DNA of 6,356 nt, taken from NCBI RefSeq assembly GCF_900250075.1, contig NZ_OFTT01000009.1, positions 1 through 6,356 of the forward strand. Direction: 5' to 3'. Source of the stretch: Cupriavidus taiwanensis. GTDB lineage: Bacteria > Pseudomonadota > Gammaproteobacteria > Burkholderiales > Burkholderiaceae. The position numbers and the translations under genes were made by a program. A model generated the notes under the pieces. That model was given only the letters and a program-made list of their open reading frames with translations, did not search any database and was not told the DNA's origin. This document shows positions 1-5,296 of the stretch, piece by piece (within the stretch, counting starts at the first letter, position 1; every line of letters starts with the position of its first letter).

Positions 1-58
1 GCTGGACCGCCTCTTTCGTATCCCATTTGTCCAAGCCTGTGTAGCCCCACCAGTCCCA
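1..58 (-). pseudogene. Fragment of a PHB depolymerase-type esterase (C-terminal region)
   Basis: Read on the minus strand from base 58 leftwards, 19 codons give a Trp-rich stretch starting WDWWGYTG and continuing LDKWDTKEAVQ to the window edge. From memory, extracellular PHB depolymerase/feruloyl-esterase-like alpha/beta hydrolases carry a (C)WDWWGY block near their C-terminus, followed by a segment leading to a final helix. Upstream in the same frame there is no start codon before a stop at 92-94, and the residues between do not look like the family. The N-terminal part, including the catalytic Ser, is therefore absent here. It is either a truncated remnant or the far end of a gene broken at about base 60. 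The rest lies beyond the left edge. The match is only 19 residues long, so the family call is tentative. Confidence 0.35.
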
Positions 59-62
59 GCGA

Positions 63-488
63 CGAGAATCGATTGCCGCTGCAGTCGGCGATCACCGGTG
101 GCGCAGGGTGTGGGCGGTGATGGAGCAGTGGATGCCCGGTGACTTGCTGGTGCTTCGCGTCGGCGAGAAGCGATCTCGTGCGGTACCACGCGTCGTCTGG
201 ATGGGTCTCACTCGCGGTGCCGTATCTCTTGACCAGTTTCTTGGAGGCCCGAGCGTGTTGCGCGGGGCGGCGGTGGTGCGTACAAGTGGCGTGCAAAGTG
301 TTGAGGACTGGCGTCTGGAGTCATTGCGTGAGATCCTAATCGGTGCGAGCGTATATAGCGAGAGCCACCAAGGCCTGCTCACCGTGACACAGTTCACCCA
401 CCAGTCGGTTTTCAGTGCCCCACGGTGTCGCGACGCACTATCGGCGCGGTCAGCGCCTCTGGCACGCGCCCGCAGAAACGGGTACACC
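63..488. other. Region with no recognisable gene
   Basis: No known protein, RNA or insertion-sequence end is recognised here. The plus-strand frame that later carries the exonuclease remnant is open from base 45 (after a stop at 42-44), with a GTG at 108 and an ATG at 120. It encodes a plausible-looking but unrecognised sequence (for example PGDLLVLRVGEK, then SLREILIGASVYSES) that runs without a stop into the ATG at 489. The opposite strand is also open over most of this span, so openness alone is weak evidence. No convincing ribosome binding site precedes 108 or 120. It may be an upstream domain fused to the exonuclease remnant, a remnant of a different gene, or chance. Confidence 0.4.
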
Positions 489-1008
489 ATGACGGATTCG
501 CACTTTCAGGACGCGATGAATTGGTCGTTGGGGCCTCATCGCCGCAGCGGTTGGGACAACCGATACTTTATGGACACAAAATTTAGCGACTTCCAGACAC
601 CTGAGGTCCTGAGTATCGCCATCGTTGGAGAGAATGGTTACGTATTCTATGGAGAGCGTACGGACTTTAGCGAAACCAGGTGCAGCGATTTCGTCCGAGC
701 GCTCGTGATACCGCAGTTCGGCCGATGCGAGGAAAGAGCGATGAATTTGGCGCAACTGCGTGAAGAGTTGTGCGATTGGATCGCGGGCATTCCTGCGGCT
801 TCCAAGCCTGTCCTCTGCTACGACCACACCGTGGACCTTGACATGCTGCGAGTACTTCTGAGCGGGCGATTGCCGACCGATTGGCGCTTCGAGAATATCC
901 GTGGCCAACTCGACCCTGCACGCCCGTCGGCATACTTTTTTACGGTACGGTGGCGAGCACCACGTGTTGCACGATGCGCGTGCCAATGCATACGCTTGCG
1001 GCTTTTAG
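489..1008 (+). pseudogene. Rv2179c-like 3'-5' exoribonuclease, frameshifted and active-site mutated
   Basis: The product resembles the small RNase H-fold (DEDD) exoribonucleases typified by mycobacterial Rv2179c. Counting from the ATG at 489, motif I is RYFMDTKFSDF (residues 25-35), motif II lies in CYDHTVDLDML (110-120), and a GQLDPAR segment follows (139-145). The last motif, GGEHHVLHDARANAYA with the His-x3-Asp pair, is in the next frame at bases 949-996, ending at a TAG at 1006-1008. The frame change falls at a T6 run (936-941), and removing one T joins the parts perfectly. In this family motif I is normally DTE, so Lys31 replaces a metal-binding Glu. Two independent lesions argue for a pseudogene rather than a sequencing error. 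Without correction the original frame runs on to 1067 with unrelated residues. The true start is unclear: homologues usually begin right at the (M)RYFMDTE block, where this sequence has no start except an ATG at 570. No ribosome binding site is evident. Confidence 0.7.
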
Positions 1009-1032
1009 CCGACGACGCTCGTCCGCCGATGG

Positions 1033-1050
1033 TCTACGGCATCTACGGCA
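1033..1050. repeat. Perfect 9-bp tandem duplication
   Basis: TCTACGGCA occurs twice in direct succession, at 1033-1041 and 1042-1050. The second copy contains the CTA that gives the minus-strand GntR remnant its TAG stop (1043-1045). The repeat lies 24 bp beyond the stop of the exonuclease remnant. It sits exactly where similarity of the GntR remnant to its family ends, so it may be a scar from the event that joined or truncated the two genes. Confidence 0.8.
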
Positions 1051-1396
1051 TAAACTCCCAGCCATAGCCTGGGGAGGGCATCCCCCGTCCTTCTTGAGAA
1101 ATTCGTTGCAGCACGGCGTTGAGTTGCGTTGCCGTGAGCTCGTGACGGTCTTTCAGAAGCTGCGATGCCACTTCAGATGCTGGAACATCCATGACTTTGG
1201 CCACAAAGTAGCCGTGGTTTTCCTTCCGGGTGACAATGCCTCGTTCATGCAGGCGAAGAAGGGCTTCATTCAAAGGAGATCGGTATACGCGCAACTTGTC
1301 CGCCAGGCGCTGCGCAGGAAGATGTGCGCCAACGGCCAAGTTTTCATTCTGGATAAACGAGATGATGTCGATGGCTGCCGAACTGCACTTGCTCAT
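1043..1396 (-). pseudogene. Truncated GntR-family regulator remnant (N-terminal, no FCD domain)
   Basis: This minus-strand frame encodes 117 residues starting MSKCSSAAID. Residues 1-65 form a GntR winged helix: an amphipathic first helix, then LPAQRLADKL, the recognition-helix-like YRSPLNEALLRLHERGIV, and a wing with GYFVAKV. A linker DVPASEVASQLL follows, then LTATQLNAVLQRISQEG and GYGWEF. These align with the middle and end of the second winged helix of the intact regulator at 4313-5257 (LNVTRPELRRALQRAETEGW, GYGWEF). About 25-30 residues that the intact regulator has between the linker and this block are missing. The protein stops two residues after GYGWEF, where the effector-binding FCD domain of about 150 residues should begin. 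It starts 27 bp after the acnA stop on the same strand and is probably co-transcribed with it. No strong ribosome binding site precedes the ATG at 1394-1396. It is probably a decayed paralogue; a DNA-binding-only product that interferes with the intact regulator is possible but unproven. Confidence 0.75.
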
Positions 1397-1423
1397 AGTT
1401 GTGCTTGTGGAAATTCCCTTTCT

Positions 1424-4081
1424 TTAGTGGAGAGATTGTTCCCGTGCGCCTTGCGCCAAAGTCTTCCGCAATATCAAGGGGATGACTCCGCCTTCGCGGA
1501 GAAGGTCCACCTCAAGTCGAGTCTCGACAGCGGCCGTCGCCTCAAACGTGTCCACCGTGCCGCTTCGGCGAACAATGCGCACAAGAATGTTGCAGCGAGG
1601 TGAGAGTTTATCTGGGGCTGCGTTTATCACAACCATGTCACCCAGTTGAATGTTCAAAGATTGCGGAGTCATACCTTTGGGCATGCGTAAAGGCAATATC
1701 CCCATGCCAATGAGGTTGGAGCGGTGAATGCGCTCGAAGCTCAATGCGATGACGGCCCGAATCCCGAGCAGGCGTTGCCCCTTGGCTGCCCAGTCTCGGG
1801 ACGATCCTGTCCCATAGCGCTCTCCTGCGATCAGCACGACGGAATCTCCATCCCGCCGGTAGCGGTCCGCCACCTCGAAGATTGGCTGAATACCGCCGCT
1901 TGGCACATGGACAGTGTGGGCAGTCGGCGCGTCGGGCTGCAGTAGGTTGAGGAGGGTCTTGTTGAAGAAGGCGGCCCGAACCATGACTTCCCAGTTCCCG
2001 CGGCGTGACGCGAATACGTTGAGGTCGTTCCGGTCGTCTCCTCGGCTGACCAGAAAGTCGGCGACAAAGCTGTCCTTGGGGATAGCGCTCGCCGGCGAGA
2101 TGTGGTCGGTTGTAACGTCGTCTCCAAGCACCAGCAGCGGAAATGCCTCATAGCTTCCCAATTGCGACGCTTGGTCAAGGGATGCGAAAGGCGGTCGGCG
2201 CAAAGCTGTCGAACTATCATCCCATGGGTAGCGTGGCGAATCAGGCGAGGGAAGGGAACCCCAAATCGGGTTGCCGGATGCGATTTCGAATGCTTTACGG
2301 TAATCGCGAGGGTCCGTGCCTCTGGCCAGGAGCTCCTCTACTTCTTCACGGCTAGGCCAGAGGTCTTTCAGGTACACCGGCGTGCCATCAGGGGCGACCT
2401 GCACCGGCTCGCGCTCAAGGTCGGCCTCGGCGTTGCGCGCCAAAGCGAATGCGACCACGAGAGGCGGAGACATGATGAACGCCAGATTCAGCTCGGGGTG
2501 AATGCGTCCAGGGAAGTTGCGATTGCCGGACAGCATTGCTACAGGCCACGCCGACTGGTGGGCCATGGCCTCCCTTATTTCGGGTGTCAGTGGGCCAGGG
2601 TTCCCGATGCACGTCGTACATCCATATCCGACTATGTCGAATCCCACCGCGGCCAGATCGTCCGTCAGCCCACACCGCTCAAGATACGCCGCCGCAGCCG
2701 GCGAGCCAGGGGCAAGCGAGGTCTTTGTCCACGGTGCGACGGAAAGTCCAAATGCGCGGGCCTTCCGTGCGACAAGTCCAGCCGCAATCAGAAGAGCGGG
2801 GTCGGACGTGTTTGTACAACTGGTAATCGCCGCGATCGCAACGGGATAACGCGGCATTTGCTCCAATGCGACCTTCTGTTCAAAGGGAAACTTGGCAAGT
2901 GCGGTGCCGGTGTCAGTGTAGGCCAGTAGGTCCTGTGGTCGCCTAGGCCCGGCAATGTGCATATCAACGCTTGCGAGGTCGACTTCGATGGTCCGGGTGT
3001 ATCGAGGCTCTTGGTTTTTGTCGAACCACAGGCCGATGCGCTTGGCATACTCTCCGACCAGCGCTACGTGATCTGTGCTCCGGCCCGTCGAGATGAGATA
3101 CGTCAGCGTCTTGTCGTCGATGGGGAAGAAGCCTGTCGTCGCCCCGTACTCTGGCGCCATGTTGGCTACAACGGCTCGCTCGCCCGCAGACAGGGTGGCA
3201 ACCCCTGGCCCGAAGTACTCTACGAATTCGCCCGACACTTCAATGGCCCGAAGTCGCTGGGTGACGGTCAGCGCCAGGTCGGTAGCCAGTACGCCTGGAC
3301 GCAGCGCATTGTGGAAGCGCACGCCGATAACGTCCGGGATGCGCTGCATGACGGGCATGCCAAACATCACCGTCTGCGCTTCAAGTCCGCCAACCCCCCA
3401 ACCAAGCACGCCAATGCCGTTAATCATCGGAGTATGACTGTCGGTGCCGATGAGCGTATCGGGAATGACCCATTTGGCGCCATTCCGCTCCTCGGAGGTC
3501 ACGACTGTCGCAAGTTGCTCCAAGTTGAGGGTGTGCATGATGCCTGTCCCAGGCGGATGAATCCGAACGCGGGCCAGGGACTTGGATGCCCAGCGTAAGA
3601 AGCTGTACCGCTCGGCATTGCGAGTGCATTCAACCTTCAGGTTCACTTCGGCGGCATCGGACTGGGCGAAGGCCTCGACGGCGAGGGAGTGATCCACCGA
3701 AGAGTCGACTGGCACGACCGGGTTCAGCGCAGTCGGGTCGGCACCGGCCTCGGCAAGTGCATCACGCATTGCAGCGATATCCACCAATGCTGGCGTACTG
3801 GTCGTGTCGTGCATCAAAACGCGGCCGGGCTGGAACGCAATCTCGGTCGTGCTGGTGCCAGTTTCGAGCCACGCAAGAAGGGCCGTGATCGCCTCGTCGC
3901 GCTCGGCCCCTTCCATGGTGCGAGTGACGTTCTCGAATAATACGCGGAGCACGAACGGCAGCCTGGCCAGGGAGGGCCCCAGCATCGCGGGTAGGTCGAC
4001 GTAGCGGTGCGCGACGCCGCCAACTTGGAGGCAGCTTTCTAGACAGGGTATCGAGGACATCATTGTATTTTGCACATTCAT
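1424..4081 (-). CDS. acnA: AcnA-type aconitate hydratase (secondary paralogue)
   Basis: A [4Fe-4S] hydro-lyase of the AcnA/IRP1 type, which interconverts citrate and isocitrate via cis-aconitate, or possibly a related tricarboxylate. From the ATG at 4081 it has 885 residues, close to the usual length of about 890. The order is a long aconitase catalytic region (about residues 40-560), a linker, and the swivel domain (about 650-780). Key elements are VDHS (129-132), GTDSHT, cluster ligand Cys422 in TSCTNTS, Cys488 and Cys491 in GCTTCIG, SGNRNF with Arg521 and Arg526, TTDHISP (657-663), and GSSRDWAAKG with the catalytic Ser. All are intact with no frameshift. The text is nearer AcnA (DTLIGTDSHT, GWGVGGLEA) than AcnD/AcnM, but features such as GTGIMH and RAAFFN differ from E. 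coli AcnA, so a shifted substrate cannot be excluded. Other starts are GTG 4156 (910 residues), ATG 4063 and ATG 4060; none has a clear Shine-Dalgarno. It is divergent from the regulator at 4313, which probably controls it. Confidence 0.9.
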   Translation of the reverse strand: MNVQNTMMSSIPCLESCLQVGGVAHRYVDLPAMLGPSLARLPFVLRVLFENVTRTMEGAERDEAITALLAWLETGTSTTEIAFQPGRVLMHDTTSTPALVDIAAMRDALAEAGADPTALNPVVPVDSSVDHSLAVEAFAQSDAAEVNLKVECTRNAERYSFLRWASKSLARVRIHPPGTGIMHTLNLEQLATVVTSEERNGAKWVIPDTLIGTDSHTPMINGIGVLGWGVGGLEAQTVMFGMPVMQRIPDVIGVRFHNALRPGVLATDLALTVTQRLRAIEVSGEFVEYFGPGVATLSAGERAVVANMAPEYGATTGFFPIDDKTLTYLISTGRSTDHVALVGEYAKRIGLWFDKNQEPRYTRTIEVDLASVDMHIAGPRRPQDLLAYTDTGTALAKFPFEQKVALEQMPRYPVAIAAITSCTNTSDPALLIAAGLVARKARAFGLSVAPWTKTSLAPGSPAAAAYLERCGLTDDLAAVGFDIVGYGCTTCIGNPGPLTPEIREAMAHQSAWPVAMLSGNRNFPGRIHPELNLAFIMSPPLVVAFALARNAEADLEREPVQVAPDGTPVYLKDLWPSREEVEELLARGTDPRDYRKAFEIASGNPIWGSLPSPDSPRYPWDDSSTALRRPPFASLDQASQLGSYEAFPLLVLGDDVTTDHISPASAIPKDSFVADFLVSRGDDRNDLNVFASRRGNWEVMVRAAFFNKTLLNLLQPDAPTAHTVHVPSGGIQPIFEVADRYRRDGDSVVLIAGERYGTGSSRDWAAKGQRLLGIRAVIALSFERIHRSNLIGMGILPLRMPKGMTPQSLNIQLGDMVVINAAPDKLSPRCNILVRIVRRSGTVDTFEATAAVETRLEVDLLREGGVIPLILRKTLAQGAREQSLH

Positions 4082-4160
4082 AGTACGAAATGCAATGGTG
4101 TTCTGCGATTGGCACCCCGAGCCCTCCGGGCGACACTCAGAGGGCGAGATCTGCACATTC
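4071..4160. repeat. Spaced 9-bp direct repeat in the acnA 5' region
   Basis: TGCACATTC occurs at 4071-4079 and again at 4152-4160. Read in the acnA direction this is GAATGTGCA, flanked by similar bases (TATAGAATGTGCAGA and CTATGAATGTGCAAA). The distal copy spans the GTG start candidate at 4156, and the proximal copy adjoins the ATG candidate at 4081. The repeat may be a regulator half-site or a small duplication that carried start-codon context. Confidence 0.55.
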
Positions 4161-4166
4161 TATAAT
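4159..4166. promoter_or_regulatory. Candidate -10 hexamers on both strands
   Basis: The plus strand has a perfect TATAAT at 4161-4166. Two bases offset, the minus strand reads TATAGA (4164-4159), which could serve acnA with a start site in the mid 4150s or below. No good -35 hexamer is found at 16-18 bp for either orientation, and the position of the acnA -35 coincides with the palindrome at 4178-4197. If the minus-strand promoter is real, transcripts would start near or below 4156, excluding the GTG start and favouring ATG 4081 or lower. Confidence 0.3.
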
Positions 4167-4177
4167 TCCGGCGTAGC

Positions 4178-4197
4178 TGGCATACCGTGCTATGCCA
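4178..4197. promoter_or_regulatory. Palindromic operator candidate for the GntR regulator
   Basis: TGGCATA (4178-4184) and TATGCCA (4191-4197) form perfect 7-bp inverted arms around a 6-bp spacer. The site lies in the divergent control region between acnA and the GntR/FCD gene, which is where such autoregulators normally bind as dimers. It would overlap the -35 position of the acnA promoter candidate and lies about 80 bp upstream of the gntR -10 candidate. Binding by this regulator is inferred from position and symmetry only. Confidence 0.45.
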
Positions 4198-4271
4198 CCC
4201 ATTCCGGGTGTCGAGGTAGACAAGTGGCAACGGTATTGTTCTCTTTCGTCAAAAAATACGCAGGATCGCGT

Positions 4272-4279
4272 GGTATATT
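4272..4279 (+). promoter_or_regulatory. Extended -10 promoter candidate for gntR
   Basis: TGGTATATT-type sequence: a TG at 4271-4272, one base, then TATATT at 4274-4279, which matches the extended -10 pattern. Transcription would begin near 4286, leaving a leader of about 25 bases before the ATG at 4313. The -35 region is an A-rich tract (4251-4256), not a consensus hexamer, so the promoter would rely on the extended -10 or on an activator. Confidence 0.35.
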
Positions 4280-4312
4280 TGATTGCATGACTAATGGCGC
4301 TGTGTGGTGAAC

Positions 4313-5257
4313 ATGTCCGCAGATTTAACTTTGGGCCAAAAAAAAGCCGTACAGGCCATCGTGGCTTACGTGCGCCGGGAAGGGCTCATGGCGGGGCATC
4401 ACCTTCCGGAGTGGGGCTTGGCGAAGCTCATCGGCACGTCGCGTTCGCCTATCCGCGTGGCGCTTGAGCATTTAACGCAGCTTGGCGTTGTTCGCTATGA
4501 CAAGCACAAAGGCTACTCGTTGGTCGCGAACGCCACAGACATTCCCATCGAAACTTTAGATGAAGTGGCTGTAGCTGATGACGCGGTCTACCTGCGCCTG
4601 GCAGACGCCTATTTCGGTGGTGAAGTGGCGGGATCGATGAAGGAGGCGGACCTCATACGCCTTCTAAACGTCACTCGGCCGGAACTCCGTCGCGCTTTGC
4701 AGCGGGCCGAGACGGAGGGTTGGACAGAAAAAGAGACAGGGTATGGCTGGGAGTTCACTGCGAGCGTGAACAGCCTCGAAGGTTACGAGGACCTTTATGC
4801 CCTGCGCATTGCCATTGAGCCAGCAGGCATACTAAGTCCGAAGTTTCGACCGGACCTGGCGGAGTTGGACGAGCTTCGGAAAGAGCAATTAAGCATCGTG
4901 AGCGGGCTGCATCGAACACTGACACCGATCGAGCGCTTTGAATCCAATGCGAACTTCCACGCCACCATTGCAAAGTGGTCAGGAAATAAGCTCGCAATCC
5001 AGATCCTCCGCCGGCTCGATAAGATGCGTCGCGTGGTCGAGTATCAGCAGTCACGCCGACAATTGCCCCGCGTTGAATTGGCGCAGGAACATCTCGCCAT
5101 TCTCGATGCTATTGAAGGTGGTGACTTCATTTCAGCCGCTTCCTTGCTCCGCAATCATCTGGACAACTCAAGGCGTAAAAAAGCCGTACCGTCGGCATTT
5201 CGCACAGAGCAAAAAGCTAACGAGAGTACGGCGGAGCCGACTGAGACAGTCGGCTAG
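4313..5257 (+). CDS. GntR-family FCD-domain regulator with two winged helices
   Basis: A cytoplasmic DNA-binding regulator of 314 residues, probably controlling the flanking aconitase genes in response to a carboxylate. Residues about 10-72 form the GntR winged helix (LPEWGLAKLIGTSRSPIRVALEHLTQLGVV, then wing GYSLV). Residues about 86-150 form a second, degenerate winged helix (LIRLLNVTRPELRRALQRAETEGW, GYGWEF). Residues about 155-290 are the all-helical FCD effector domain. Its metal-ligand positions appear as Asn212 (usually Asp), His216 in FHATIA, His260 in EHLAIL and His282 in NHLDN. The basic and polar tail (288-314) is likely disordered. At about 314 residues it is longer than common single-winged-helix FCD proteins because of the duplicated domain. 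GTG 4304 would add three residues; ATG 4313 is preferred, although the only GGTGA (4306-4310) is too close to be a normal ribosome binding site. The gene is divergent from acnA and convergent with acnB. An A8 run (4338-4345) lies at codons 9-11. Confidence 0.88.
   Translation: MSADLTLGQKKAVQAIVAYVRREGLMAGHHLPEWGLAKLIGTSRSPIRVALEHLTQLGVVRYDKHKGYSLVANATDIPIETLDEVAVADDAVYLRLADAYFGGEVAGSMKEADLIRLLNVTRPELRRALQRAETEGWTEKETGYGWEFTASVNSLEGYEDLYALRIAIEPAGILSPKFRPDLAELDELRKEQLSIVSGLHRTLTPIERFESNANFHATIAKWSGNKLAIQILRRLDKMRRVVEYQQSRRQLPRVELAQEHLAILDAIEGGDFISAASLLRNHLDNSRRKKAVPSAFRTEQKANESTAEPTETVG
5235..5255. terminator. Hairpin overlapping the gntR stop codon
   Basis: AGCCGACTG (5235-5243) pairs perfectly with CAGTCGGCT (5247-5255) around the loop AGA. 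The right arm ends on the first base of the gntR TAG (5255-5257). No U-tract follows, so it is not a textbook intrinsic terminator. It may protect 3' ends or act with the next hairpin between the convergent genes. Confidence 0.45.
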
Positions 5258-5265
5258 CTCTTCGT

Positions 5266-5288
5266 GCTCAACAGATGACCTGTTGAGC
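5266..5288. terminator. Bidirectional terminator candidate between gntR and acnB
   Basis: GCTCAACAG (5266-5274) and CTGTTGAGC (5280-5288) form a perfect 9-bp stem with loop ATGAC, extendable by a T-G and a G-C pair (5264-5290). It lies between the two convergent stop codons (gntR 5255-5257, acnB 5297-5299), the expected place for a shared terminator. Neither strand has a clear U-run after the stem, so Rho-independent action is uncertain. Confidence 0.5.
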
Positions 5289-5296
5289 GCGCCCCG

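Noticed and set aside
450..986. Minus-strand ORF of 178 codons
   Set aside because: Antisense to the exonuclease remnant, whose motifs RYFMDT and CYDHTVD show the true strand.
1486..1501. CTCCGC/GCGGAG hairpin
   Set aside because: Inside the acnA coding sequence near its C-terminus with no T-run; likely chance from codon use.
881..1603. Plus-strand ORF of 240 codons
   Set aside because: Antisense to the GntR remnant and the 3' end of acnA; it has no family-like motifs, and its first part overlaps the recognisable exonuclease tail in another frame.
2102..2929. Plus-strand ORF of 275 codons
   Set aside because: Lies wholly inside acnA on the opposite strand. The acnA reading has every aconitase motif; this one is Arg/Cys-rich shadow sequence.
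2957..3598. Plus-strand ORF of 213 codons
   Set aside because: Antisense shadow of the acnA catalytic domain with no recognisable motifs.
4121..4145. GCCCTC/GAGGGC inverted repeat with a 13-base spacer
   Set aside because: GC-rich 6-bp arms with a long spacer are expected by chance; weaker operator candidate than 4178-4197.
1045..4755. Shared 14-mer TATGGCTGGGAGTT (in inverse orientation) in the GntR remnant and the intact regulator
   Set aside because: It encodes the conserved YGWE motif in both proteins, so it reflects protein conservation, not a mobile repeat.
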